Of a DNA stretch of 64,000 bases, positions 40,492-50,930 are shown piece after piece; the stretch's first letter is position 1, and each line of letters opens with the position of its first letter. The DNA is taken from positions 124,001-188,000 of the forward strand of contig NZ_JAPNTZ010000017.1 of assembly GCF_026626335.1 (NCBI RefSeq). Reading direction: 5' to 3'. Source of the DNA: Paractinoplanes pyxinae. GTDB taxonomy: Bacteria; Actinomycetota; Actinomycetes; Mycobacteriales; Micromonosporaceae. The notes beneath the pieces were generated by a model. It did no database searches, was not told where the DNA came from, and saw only the letters and a list, made by a program, of their open reading frames with translations. The position numbers and the translations under genes are program-made.

Positions 40492-42999
40492 CTAGTCCTG
40501 TTCGTCAGGCTCGTCGGCATTGCGAGCAAGCGCCACGATGGTTACACCTTCTGGGAGGTCCATCAGCTTGACCCCCATTGTGTTCCGATCCCGCGTCTGC
40601 CGTACAGGCTTCACGGGAGTCCGGATGACACCACCATTGCTGGTGATGGCAAATATTTCATCCAAGGGACTGATCACGAGCGCTCCCACGAGCCCACCAC
40701 GACGTTCGGTGATCTTCGCGGTGAGGACGCCCTTGCCGCCCCGGCCCTGCACGGGATACTCCTCGATCGGCGTGCGCTTCGCATACCCACCGTTGGTGGC
40801 GACCAACACATCCATACCCTCCCGGACCACTTCCATGGCCAGGAGCTCGTCGTCGCCGCTGAAGCGCATGCCGATGACTCCCGATGTGGCCCTACCCATA
40901 GGACGCAGCGCCTCATCGGTTGCGTTGAATCGGATCGCCTGGGCGTGCTTGGAGACCATGAGGAGGTCGTTCTCCGGTGCCACCAGCGCAGCGCCCACCA
41001 ACTCGTCGTCCTCCCGCAGGTTGATGGCGATGATGCCACCGCTGCGGTTGGAGTCAAATTCCTCGAGCCGGGTCTTCTTCACGAGGCCATTCTTGGTGGC
41101 GAGCACAAGGTAGGGCTCGACCTGGTAGTTCGGGATCTGGATGACCTGGGCGATGTGCTCGTCGGGCTGGAACGCGAGCAGGTTGGCGACGTGCTGGCCC
41201 TTGGCCACGCGGGCCGCTTCGGGCAGCTCGTACGCCTTGGCCCGGTAGACCCGGCCCTTGTTGGTGAAGAACAGCATCCAGTCGTGGGTCGAGATCACGA
41301 AGAAGTGCGAAACGATGTCGTCCTGCCGCAGCGTGGCGCCGCTGACGCCCTTGCCGCCGCGCCGCTGGGACCGGTAGAGGTCGACCTTCGTCCGCTTGGC
41401 GTAACCGGTTCGTGTGATCGTCACCACAACGTCCTCGCGCGTGATGAGGTCTTCCATCGACACTTCACCATCGAACGGGATGATCTGGGTGCGCCGGTCG
41501 TCGCCGTACTTCTGCACGATCTCGGCGAGCTCTTCGCTGACGATCGCCCGCTGCCGCTCCGGCTTGGCCAGGATGTCCTTGAGGTCGGCGATCTCGAGCT
41601 CGATCTTGGCCAGCTCGTCGATGATCCGCTGCCGCTCGAGGGCGGCCAGGCGGCGCAGCTGCATGTCGAGGATCGCGCCGGCCTGGATCTCGTCGATGTC
41701 GAGCAGCTGGATCAGGCCGCTGCGGGCGTCGTCGACGGTCGGCGAGCGCCGGATCAGGGCGATGACCTCGTCCAGCGCGTCGAGCGCCTTGACCAGGCCG
41801 CGCAGGATGTGCGCGCGCTCCTCGGCCTTGCGCAGCCGGTACGCGGTGCGCCGGCGGATGACCTCGACCTGGTGCTCGACGTAGTAGAGGATGAACTGGG
41901 CCAGGTTGAGCGTGCGCGGCACGCCGTCGACCAGGGCCAGCATGTTGGCGCCGAACGTCTCTTGCAGCTGGGTGTGCTTGTAGAGGTTGTTCAGCACGAC
42001 CTTGGCCACAGCGTCCCGCTTGAGGACGAGGATCAACCGCATGCCCGTACGACCGGAGGACTCGTCGCGGATGTCGGCGATCCCGGTGAGCTTGCCCTCC
42101 TTGACCAGCTCGGCCACGCGCTCGGCGAGGTTGTCCGGGTTGACCTGGTACGGCAGCTCGGTGACGACGAGGCAGGGGCGCCCCCGGGCGTCCTCCTCGA
42201 CTTCGACCACGGCGCGCATCCGGATCGAGCCGCGGCCCGTGCGGTACGCGTCCTGGATCGCCTGCTGACCGACGATCAGGCCGTACGTCGGGAAGTCCGG
42301 GCCCTTGACGATCTCGAGCAGCGCCTCGAGCGTGGTGGCCTCGTCAGCCTCGGGGTGGTCGAGCACCCACTGCACGGCGGCCGCGATCTCGCGCAGGTTG
42401 TGCGGCGGGATCTTGGTGGCCATGCCGACCGCGATGCCCTCGGACCCGTTGACCAGCAGGTTGGGGAACCGGGCGGGCAGGATGGTCGGCTCTTGCGTAC
42501 GGCCGTCGTAGTTGTCCTGCATGTCGACGGTGTCCTCGTCGATGTCCCGCAGCATCTCCATGGCGAGAGGCGAGAGCTTCGACTCGGTGTACCGCATGGC
42601 GGCCGGCGGGTCGTTGCCGGGCGAACCGAAGTTGCCGTTGCCGTCGATGAGCCGGTAGCGCAGCGACCACGGCTGGCCCATGCGCACCAGGGCGTCGTAG
42701 ATCGACGAGTCGCCGTGCGGGTGGTAGTTGCCCATGACGTCGCCGACGACGCGGGCGCACTTGACGTAGCCGCGGTCCGGGCGGAAGCCGGAGTCGTACA
42801 TCGCGTAGAGGATCTTGCGGTGCACCGGCTTGAGGCCGTCGCGGACGTCGGGCAGCGCGCGGCCCACGATCACGCTCATCGCGTAGTCGAGGTAGGAGCG
42901 CTGCATCTCGACCTCGAGGCCGACGGGCTCGACCCGCTGGGCCACGCCGCCGGTGTCCGGGGCCTCGTCGCCGTCGGGCGTCTCGGGAGTGTCAGTCAC
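40492..42999 (-). CDS. gyrA: DNA gyrase subunit A
   Basis: Breakage-reunion subunit of gyrase, 835 residues. The catalytic Tyr137 is in AAMRYTES; the quinolone region reads HPHGDSSIYDALVRM with Ser98 and Asp102, the quinolone-sensitive type of residue at both positions. The C-terminal beta-pinwheel (about 510-810) begins near TRTGYAKRTKVDLYRSQ and holds the GyrA box QRRGGKG needed for DNA wrapping, with several degenerate repeats of it. ATG 42999 follows a short spacer from gyrB that holds DnaA-box-like sequences. Translation into DUF3566 is probably coupled. Confidence 0.98.
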   Translation of the reverse strand: MTDTPETPDGDEAPDTGGVAQRVEPVGLEVEMQRSYLDYAMSVIVGRALPDVRDGLKPVHRKILYAMYDSGFRPDRGYVKCARVVGDVMGNYHPHGDSSIYDALVRMGQPWSLRYRLIDGNGNFGSPGNDPPAAMRYTESKLSPLAMEMLRDIDEDTVDMQDNYDGRTQEPTILPARFPNLLVNGSEGIAVGMATKIPPHNLREIAAAVQWVLDHPEADEATTLEALLEIVKGPDFPTYGLIVGQQAIQDAYRTGRGSIRMRAVVEVEEDARGRPCLVVTELPYQVNPDNLAERVAELVKEGKLTGIADIRDESSGRTGMRLILVLKRDAVAKVVLNNLYKHTQLQETFGANMLALVDGVPRTLNLAQFILYYVEHQVEVIRRRTAYRLRKAEERAHILRGLVKALDALDEVIALIRRSPTVDDARSGLIQLLDIDEIQAGAILDMQLRRLAALERQRIIDELAKIELEIADLKDILAKPERQRAIVSEELAEIVQKYGDDRRTQIIPFDGEVSMEDLITREDVVVTITRTGYAKRTKVDLYRSQRRGGKGVSGATLRQDDIVSHFFVISTHDWMLFFTNKGRVYRAKAYELPEAARVAKGQHVANLLAFQPDEHIAQVIQIPNYQVEPYLVLATKNGLVKKTRLEEFDSNRSGGIIAINLREDDELVGAALVAPENDLLMVSKHAQAIRFNATDEALRPMGRATSGVIGMRFSGDDELLAMEVVREGMDVLVATNGGYAKRTPIEEYPVQGRGGKGVLTAKITERRGGLVGALVISPLDEIFAITSNGGVIRTPVKPVRQTRDRNTMGVKLMDLPEGVTIVALARNADEPDEQD

Positions 43000-43056
43000 T
43001 GTTAACCCTTACTCAAGGTGAAACCAGACATGTACGGCGAAACTACGCATCCTGCT

Positions 43057-43097
43057 GTGGATAACGTTGTGGAAAGCCCGGGGACGCTGTGGATACA
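43057..43097. promoter_or_regulatory. DnaA-box cluster between gyrB and gyrA
   Basis: TGTGGATAA (43057-43065, perfect), TGTGGAAAG (43070-43078) and TGTGGATAC (43089-43097), all in the same orientation within 41 bases. They are upstream of the gyrA start. Confidence 0.55.
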
Positions 43098-43115
43098 GCG
43101 CCCCCGGGCGGCCAT

Positions 43116-45068
<1,953 letters not shown>

Positions 45069-45623
45069 CCTCGGCCACTTTCTCGTGCTGAGGCCCTGGT
45101 GGGGCCCCGCACGGGGACGGCGGACATGCGGGCGCACGGAGGGCAGGGTGAGCCACAGATGACAACCCGCGGGGAGGAGCGGACCACCGGTGGAACCGTG
45201 CTCGCCGGTCGCCGCGGCAGGCCCGCGGATCGTGATCGGCTGGGAAAACCGCGTAGCGTGACGACAGCAGTCCGATTCGTCCACGAGGACGCCGAACCGC
45301 GATCGTTGCTCTGAGGTTTTCCCGGTCTCCGTCGATTCTACTCCGCCGAAGCCAGTTGGCGAGGGTCCGGCACCCCTTCCGGGTGCCTCAGATTGCCGTA
45401 GCCGGATCGGAGGCCGCTCCCAAGTCTCCCCCTACACGGAGCGGGGGCCCCGCGCAACGGCAAGTGATCCGGCGGCCGATCACTGCCGCGCGCCTTCCGC
45501 CGGTCACCGCCACGCACTGCGACACTGCCTCCCGGCGACAGGGGTTCGTGTCGTAACCTCTGCCCGCGCGGGCCGGTGAAGGCCGGACGGCCGCGACGCA
45601 GGTCGAGGAGGGGTGGCCCCCAG
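45069..45623. other. Intergenic region upstream of gyrB
   Basis: 555 bases between gyrB (minus) and the gene at 45624 (plus). TAGAAT on the minus strand at 45340-45335 is a candidate gyrB -10 without a good -35. No gene or strong hairpin is seen; GC is lower near 45320-45420. Confidence 0.4.
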
Positions 45624-46190
45624 ATGGCGCATGACAAGGGGCTGGACAACGTCGCGGTGCACTGGCCGCGGACGAATCAGTACTACGACCCGGTGGCTCC
45701 CGCCGAGTTCGTCGACTTCGGGGCGATCGCCGACGCGCCCGACATCGCCGCGCCCACCGGCGCCCTGGCACTGCACATCGCCAAGACCGGGACGGTGCGG
45801 GCCACGGCGTACACCGAACTGGTCGATCTTCTGCTGGGCTTGGAAGGCGTGCTCTACGCCACCGATGCCGCCGCCGAGGACGAGGACCCGGTGATCGACC
45901 CGGACGGCTGCGCGTGGATCGCCGGCGGTCTCGAGCGCTTCGTCGAGGGTCACGAGGGGTACGGCGACCTGGTCACGTTCGACTCGGTGGCCCAGGTGAT
46001 GCGGAACGCGGTCGCGGCGGGGCGGCTCGCCGAGCAGCAGCTGCGCTGGCTCGATCACCGGCTGGCGGCGCTGCGCGACGAGTCCGGCAACCCTCCGCAC
46101 TGGAGTTTCGCCCGCTCCGAGCTTGCGATCCTGGGAGGTTTCTATCGCCGCTGCGCCGAGCGAGGGTTTGCGGTGTTCGCGGACTACTGA
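45624..46190 (+). CDS. Hypothetical protein, 188 aa, between gyrB and dciA
   Basis: Soluble acidic protein I do not recognise. Visible blocks are VHWPRTNQYYDPVAPAEFVD, TAYTELVDLLLGLEGVLY, ALRDESGNPPHWSFARSE and FYRRCAERGFAVFADY. The aromatic, charged ends suggest a folded alpha/beta protein. ATG 45624 follows GAGGAGGGG by a rather long gap. It is transcribed against the surrounding replication operon, together with the next gene. Confidence 0.6.
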   Translation: MAHDKGLDNVAVHWPRTNQYYDPVAPAEFVDFGAIADAPDIAAPTGALALHIAKTGTVRATAYTELVDLLLGLEGVLYATDAAAEDEDPVIDPDGCAWIAGGLERFVEGHEGYGDLVTFDSVAQVMRNAVAAGRLAEQQLRWLDHRLAALRDESGNPPHWSFARSELAILGGFYRRCAERGFAVFADY

Positions 46191-46348
46191 TCCTTGGAAA
46201 TCCGGTCGTTGGAAAATCCGGAAGGTCAAGATCTGGAGGTCGTAGCGGGGTGGTGGGTACAGACCGTCGCTCCCGCCGAGGGCCCGGGCGGGTTTCGCTG
46301 GCCGCTGGCGCGTCCAGAACGCGAAACCCACCCGGGCGACGTGCGTAA

Positions 46349-47806
46349 ATGGTTGCGCCCAAAATCCCCGCCTCGGTGCTTCGTGGGATAGCTCGAAACC
46401 CCGCCGCGCCGGCTTCGGTACTGCTCAGTCTGCTAGGAACTGAGCCGGCCGTTCTGAGTCGAGCACTTCGGCACCGAGCGGTCGTGCCGCGCGCTCTGCA
46501 AGAGGCGATCATCGCTCGGAACCATGGCCTTGGCCCGCTGTTTGCCCTGGCCGAGCATTCGGGCACCGACCGTGATCTGCAGTACCGGCTGCTGGCCGAT
46601 CCGGACTGGCGGATCCGGCTGGCGGTGGTGGCTCGCATGCCTCTGACCGACGAGGATCTGGCCGGTCTGCTGAGCGACGCTGCAGACCCGAGCCCGGACG
46701 CTCTGATGACCACTGAGGAGATTCTGGGCGAATTGGACTTCGCGGTTCGCCACGATGCGCGGCTGCAAGCGGTGGCTGTGCGGCATCCCGATCCGCGGAT
46801 CCGCGTGCACGCCTTGAACGTTCCGGAGTATCTGCCGCTTTTGGCCGCCGATGCTGTGGACACTGTCCGGCTCGCCGCCGAGCGCAGGATCGCCGAGCAT
46901 CAGCGGATCATGCAGCCGGCCGACCTGCCGCCGACGCATACCCACGGGTTCTGGTCGGTCCTGCAGCGACCCCTGTCCCGCGCCTTGATCGACCAGGTGA
47001 TGTCCGATGAGCAGGCGCTCTACTTCGTCGGGACGAACCCGTCGACGCCGGCCGACGTGGTGGAGGCGTTGACTCGGCACCCGTCGGCTGAGGTGCGGCG
47101 GCGCCTGGCGGAACGGGCTGAACTCAGCGACGAGCAATTGCTGCGGCTGGCGGCCGACCCGGACGCCGGGGTGCGGACAAGGGTGTCCGTCCATCCTGGT
47201 CTGACCGAGGAGCAGCGGGCCGCCATCGACATCGACCTCACGACGATGCCGGAGGACGGGCACTACGGGCCGGCCCGGAAGTGCCCGCAACCGCATCCGC
47301 CCCGGCACGGCGACGAGCGGCCGCCGTCGCTGGATGACGCCCGGCGTTGGGCCCCGTCGGTGAACCCGCTGCTGCGCCGGCGCGCGGCCCGCAACGGCGA
47401 GCTCCCACACCCGCTGACCGACGACCCTGACCTCGGCGTACGGGTCCTCACCGCCCTGCATCACCCGGCGGCGCCGCCCGACCTGCTGCTGCGGTGCTTC
47501 CTCGAGCACACAGGGTGCGGGCGCGATCAGCTCGCGGCGCATCCGCTGTTCCCGGTGGCCGGGCTGGCGCGGTTCGCGGACGACGGTGATCCGGCCGTGC
47601 GGCGGCTGGTCGCACGCGATCCACAGGCCGGTCCACAGGTGATCGCCCGGCTGCTCGGTGATCCGGACAAAGGCGTACGGCGGGAAATGGCGTCCTGCCC
47701 ACGGCTGCCCGAGGCACAGATCCTGGCTCTGCTCGACGACGGTGAGCTGGCCGAACACGCCGCGGCCAACCCGTCGCTGCCGATCGAACGGATCTATCAG
47801 CCGTAG
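46349..47806 (+). CDS. Helical-repeat protein (leucine-rich-repeat-variant/HEAT-like)
   Basis: 485 residues made of roughly 22-26-residue helical units with the recurring pattern L-A-x-(N/D/H)-P-x-x-x-V/L-R-x-x-(L/V)-A-x-(R/H), for example ALTRHPSAEVRRRLAERAEL, LLRLAADPDAGVRTRVSVHP and FADDGDPAVRRLVARDP. This is the leucine-rich-repeat-variant (LRV) style of solenoid, usually protein- or RNA-binding. A Pro/His-rich spacer (about 310-345) splits two arrays. ATG 46349 is used. The 3' end overlaps the convergent dciA-like gene by 10 bases. No enzyme domain. Confidence 0.75.
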   Translation: MVAPKIPASVLRGIARNPAAPASVLLSLLGTEPAVLSRALRHRAVVPRALQEAIIARNHGLGPLFALAEHSGTDRDLQYRLLADPDWRIRLAVVARMPLTDEDLAGLLSDAADPSPDALMTTEEILGELDFAVRHDARLQAVAVRHPDPRIRVHALNVPEYLPLLAADAVDTVRLAAERRIAEHQRIMQPADLPPTHTHGFWSVLQRPLSRALIDQVMSDEQALYFVGTNPSTPADVVEALTRHPSAEVRRRLAERAELSDEQLLRLAADPDAGVRTRVSVHPGLTEEQRAAIDIDLTTMPEDGHYGPARKCPQPHPPRHGDERPPSLDDARRWAPSVNPLLRRRAARNGELPHPLTDDPDLGVRVLTALHHPAAPPDLLLRCFLEHTGCGRDQLAAHPLFPVAGLARFADDGDPAVRRLVARDPQAGPQVIARLLGDPDKGVRREMASCPRLPEAQILALLDDGELAEHAAANPSLPIERIYQP

Positions 47807-48828
47807 GTGTCGCGCGGGCCGCGGCCCTGGACCCGGCGCGGGCCCTTGTTCCAGGACGGGGCGGCCGGGCCGTGGATGTTCATCCGGGTGACCACGTTGT
47901 GCCCGACCTCGCCGGCGATGTTCCGCAGCAGCTTGGCGTTCAGCAGGCGCAGCTGGGTGGCCCAGGCGGTGGATTCCGCCTCGACGGTCAGGATGCCGGC
48001 GTCGAGCTTGACCGGACGGCAGTGCTTGGCGATCTCAGGGCCGACCACCTTTTCCCAAGCGCCGAAGACGGTGGCCTCGGCTTTCGGTCGTTCCCAGCCG
48101 CGTGCCTTCATCAGGCGTTGCAACATGTCGCCGAAGAGTTGCGGGTCGCGCGGGTCGGGGCCGGGGCCGGAATAGCCGCGAAGCCGGCGGCCACTCCCCT
48201 CGCCCGAACCGCCGAAGCGTCGCCGAGGGTTCTTGGCGGCCGCCTCGCGGCGCTTGGCCAGCGCGGCGTCGAGCACGGCACGGGCGAGTTCCGGCCCGGA
48301 GGCGCCCTCGGCCTTCTCGTCCGGGCCGGAGACCCCTAGCTTCTCGTCCGGGCCGGAGACCGCCGGCTTCTCGTTCGGGCCGGAGACCTTCGGCCGGGGG
48401 CGGGGGGCCGCATCGAAGTCGACCTGATCGCCCTCAGCGGCCTTCTGAGGCCGCGAACGCCTTTCGGCCGGGGTCGGGCCACCGTCCCCACGCCCCGCGC
48501 CCGCAGATCGCCTCTCATCGCGATCTCGGTGGTCGAAGAACTCGGCCGGCCCGGGATCGTCGTAGGCGGGTGGCTCGGACGAGTACCAGCCGTCGTCGAC
48601 GTCGCCCAGTTCCTCGCGGGCCAGGCCGTGTGGATCGGCCTGTGGATAGAAGCGTTCGGCTGTGGACGGCGGGCGGTGCTCGCGGGCCAGGTCGTCGCGC
48701 TCGCCGCGGGACAGGTCGGCCCGGCGCTCCCGGGCCAGGCCCTCGTGGCGTTCCCGGACGAGCTCGTCGTGCAGCTCACGGCGGTCGCGCGCGGGATCAG
48801 GGCGGGGCTCCTGCTCGTCAGACGGCAC
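47797..48828 (-). CDS. dciA: DciA-like DUF721 protein
   Basis: DciA-type proteins load or recruit the replicative helicase DnaB in bacteria lacking DnaC/DnaI. The DUF721 domain is C-terminal (about 230-325: FGDMLQRLMKARGWERP, VFGAWEKVVGPEIAKHCRPVKL, LTVEAESTAWATQLRLL). It is preceded by a 200-residue charged, disordered region that contains three copies of VSGPxEK near 150-170. In actinobacteria the gene always sits between recF and gyrB. GTG 48828 overlaps recF by 11 bases. Confidence 0.88.
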   Translation of the reverse strand: MPSDEQEPRPDPARDRRELHDELVRERHEGLARERRADLSRGERDDLAREHRPPSTAERFYPQADPHGLAREELGDVDDGWYSSEPPAYDDPGPAEFFDHRDRDERRSAGAGRGDGGPTPAERRSRPQKAAEGDQVDFDAAPRPRPKVSGPNEKPAVSGPDEKLGVSGPDEKAEGASGPELARAVLDAALAKRREAAAKNPRRRFGGSGEGSGRRLRGYSGPGPDPRDPQLFGDMLQRLMKARGWERPKAEATVFGAWEKVVGPEIAKHCRPVKLDAGILTVEAESTAWATQLRLLNAKLLRNIAGEVGHNVVTRMNIHGPAAPSWNKGPRRVQGRGPRDTYG

Positions 48829-49948
48829 GAGTCACCGTACCTGTGGAAACGTCGAAACGCGCCCCGCGCAGGGCGGCCGGCACATCCTCGGGGACGGCGC
48901 ACGTCACCAGCAGCTGGGCCGCGTCCGAGATCAGGGCGGCCAGCCTCTCGCGGCGGCCACCGTCCAGCTCGGCGAAGACGTCGTCGAGCACCAGCACCGG
49001 CTCGATCCCGTCCGAGCGCAGCAGGTCGTAGGCGGCCAGCCGCAGGGCCAGCGCGAACGACCAGGACTCGCCGTGGCTCGCGTAGCCCTTGGCCGGCAGA
49101 TCGCCCAGGGCCAGAGTCAGGTCGTCGCGGTGCGGGCCGACCAGGGTGGTGCCGCGCTCGATCTCGGCCGGTCGCCGCTCTTGCAGCGAGGCCAGCAGCG
49201 CCTGCTCGAGCGCCGGGCGGTCCGGCACGAGGTGGTCGCCCAGCTTGGCCGCGTACGCGATGGACGCCGACGCCTTCCCGGCCGCCACCGCGTCGTACGC
49301 CTTGGTCAGATGCGGACCGAGGGCCGCGGTGAGCTCGAGCCGGCCGGCCAGCAGCTCGGCGCCGTGGTGCGCCAGATGCTGGTCCCAGACGGCGAGCGTC
49401 GACAGATCCTGCCCGCGGTTGCCGCCGACCTTGCGGGTCAGATAGGCCGTCCGCAGCAGGGCGTTGCGTTGCTTGACGACCCGGTCGTAGTCGGAGCGCA
49501 CGCCGGCGAAGCGAGGCTGGCGGGCCACGAGCAGGTCGTCGAGGTAGCGGCGCCGCTCGGACGGGTCGCCGCGCACCAGTTCCAGGTCTTCGGGGGCGAA
49601 CAGCACCATGCGCAGGGCGCCCAGCACCTCGCGCGGGCGCCGGACCGGCGAACGGTTGAGCCGCGCCCGGTTCGCCTTGCCCGGCACGATCTCGAGCTCG
49701 ACCAGCAGCTCGCGTCCTTCGTGGACGATCGCGCAGCGGATCACGGCTGAGGCCGCGCCGGCCCGCACCAGCGGAGCGTCGGTGGCCACCCGGTGACTGT
49801 CCAGAGTGGCCACATAGCCCAGTGCTTCGATCAGGTTGGTCTTGCCCATGCCGTTCTGGCCGACCAGCACGGACACGCCGGGTTCGAGATCAACCGCAAC
49901 TCGCTCGTAGGAACGGAAGTCGGCCAGCTCGACCCGGCGTACGTACAC
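48818..49948 (-). CDS. recF: DNA replication and repair protein RecF
   Basis: SMC-like ATPase that loads RecA at gaps with RecOR. The 376-residue protein has Walker A GQNGMGKTN near residue 30, the signature TTLVGPHRDDL, and a Walker B-like VLVLDDVFAELD. Its N-terminus MYVRRVELADFRSYE is typical. GTG 49948 has GAGG five bases upstream and is seven bases after gnd. The gene lies in the classic dnaN-gnd-recF order. Confidence 0.96.
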   Translation of the reverse strand: MYVRRVELADFRSYERVAVDLEPGVSVLVGQNGMGKTNLIEALGYVATLDSHRVATDAPLVRAGAASAVIRCAIVHEGRELLVELEIVPGKANRARLNRSPVRRPREVLGALRMVLFAPEDLELVRGDPSERRRYLDDLLVARQPRFAGVRSDYDRVVKQRNALLRTAYLTRKVGGNRGQDLSTLAVWDQHLAHHGAELLAGRLELTAALGPHLTKAYDAVAAGKASASIAYAAKLGDHLVPDRPALEQALLASLQERRPAEIERGTTLVGPHRDDLTLALGDLPAKGYASHGESWSFALALRLAAYDLLRSDGIEPVLVLDDVFAELDGGRRERLAALISDAAQLLVTCAVPEDVPAALRGARFDVSTGTVTRAV

Positions 49949-49955
49949 GTGTGCC

Positions 49956-50828
49956 TCAGCGCTTGACGGCGTGGCCGCCGAACTGCTGACGCAGCGCCGC
50001 CACCGCCTTCATCGCCGGCGAGTCGTCCTGACGCGACTCGAAGCGGTTGAAGATCGAGGCGGCCAGGACGTGGGCGGGCACGGCGAGGCGGATGGCCTCG
50101 TCGACCGTCCAGCGGCCCTCACCGGTGTCGTCCACGTAGCCCTTGAGGCCGGACAGGGTCGGGTCCTCGTCGAGCGCCCGGTCGAGCAGGTCGAGCAGCC
50201 ACGACTTGACGACGCTGCCCTCGCGCCAGCTCTTGATGACGGCCGGCACGTTGTGGACGAGCTCGGAGGCGATCAGGATCTCGTAGCCCTCGCCGTAGGC
50301 CTGCATCATGCCGTACTCGATGCCGTTGTGGATCATCTTGGCGTAGTGGCCGGCGCCGTGCGTGCCCGCGTGCGCGAAGCCGAACTCGCCGGCCGGCTTG
50401 AGGGCGTCGAAGATCGGCTGGACCTTCGCCACGTCCTCGGCGTCGCCGCCGACCATCAGGGCGTACCCGTTGTCCTTGCCCCAGATGCCACCGGAGACGC
50501 CGACGTCGAGGTACTTGATGCCCTTGGGCTTCAGACGCTCGGCCCGCGGGCCGTCGTCGGTGAACTTGGAGTTTCCGCCGTCGACGATGATGTCGCCCGG
50601 CTCGAGCAGCCCGGCGAGCTCGGTGATGGCGTCCTCAGTGATCTTGCCGGCCGGGACCATCGTCCAGACGACCCGCGGCGCGGAGAGCTTCGAGACGAGT
50701 TCGGCCAGGTTGGCCACGTCGCTGTTCTCCGGGTGGTGGTCGTAGCCGACCACCTCGTGTCCGGCTGCGCGGATCCGGTCGCGCATGTTCCCACCCATTC
50801 GGCCGAGACCGATGAGGCCGAGCTGCAT
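49956..50828 (-). CDS. gnd: 6-phosphogluconate dehydrogenase, short form (GndA/YqeC type)
   Basis: Decarboxylating dehydrogenase that converts 6-phosphogluconate to ribulose 5-phosphate. The 290-residue form is the short, tetramer-type enzyme seen in actinobacteria and Gluconobacter. Motifs: GLIGLGRMGGNM (Rossmann), DGGNSKFTDD, DVGVSGGIWGKDNGYALMVGG, and HGAGHYAKMIHNGIEYGMMQAYGEG (split: HGAGHYAKMIHNGIEYGM). ATG 50828 has GGGGGA upstream. Its insertion between dnaN and recF is a conserved actinobacterial arrangement. Confidence 0.93.
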   Translation of the reverse strand: MQLGLIGLGRMGGNMRDRIRAAGHEVVGYDHHPENSDVANLAELVSKLSAPRVVWTMVPAGKITEDAITELAGLLEPGDIIVDGGNSKFTDDGPRAERLKPKGIKYLDVGVSGGIWGKDNGYALMVGGDAEDVAKVQPIFDALKPAGEFGFAHAGTHGAGHYAKMIHNGIEYGMMQAYGEGYEILIASELVHNVPAVIKSWREGSVVKSWLLDLLDRALDEDPTLSGLKGYVDDTGEGRWTVDEAIRLAVPAHVLAASIFNRFESRQDDSPAMKAVAALRQQFGGHAVKR

Positions 50829-50872
50829 GGTGTCCCCCTAGATGAGCGTTGCTGTGCTGCCCGTGAAGATTA

Positions 50873-50918
50873 TTCAGGCGTCGGCCACCGAACGGTGACC
50901 AGCGGCGAATCGCCTGAA
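50873..50918 (-). terminator. Hairpin between dnaN and gnd
   Basis: An 8-bp outer stem TTCAGGCG (50873-50880) / CGCCTGAA (50911-50918) enclosing a second stem (GGTCACC / GGTGGCC) reads just past the dnaN stop and before gnd. On the minus strand it is followed by TAATCTT. It may terminate or attenuate the dnaN transcript. Confidence 0.5.
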
Positions 50919-50930
50919 CAACCTTCAGTA

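Noticed and set aside
40294..43005. 903-residue plus-strand frame opposite gyrA
   Set aside because: Antisense shadow of gyrA with His/Val/Asp-rich nonsense sequence.
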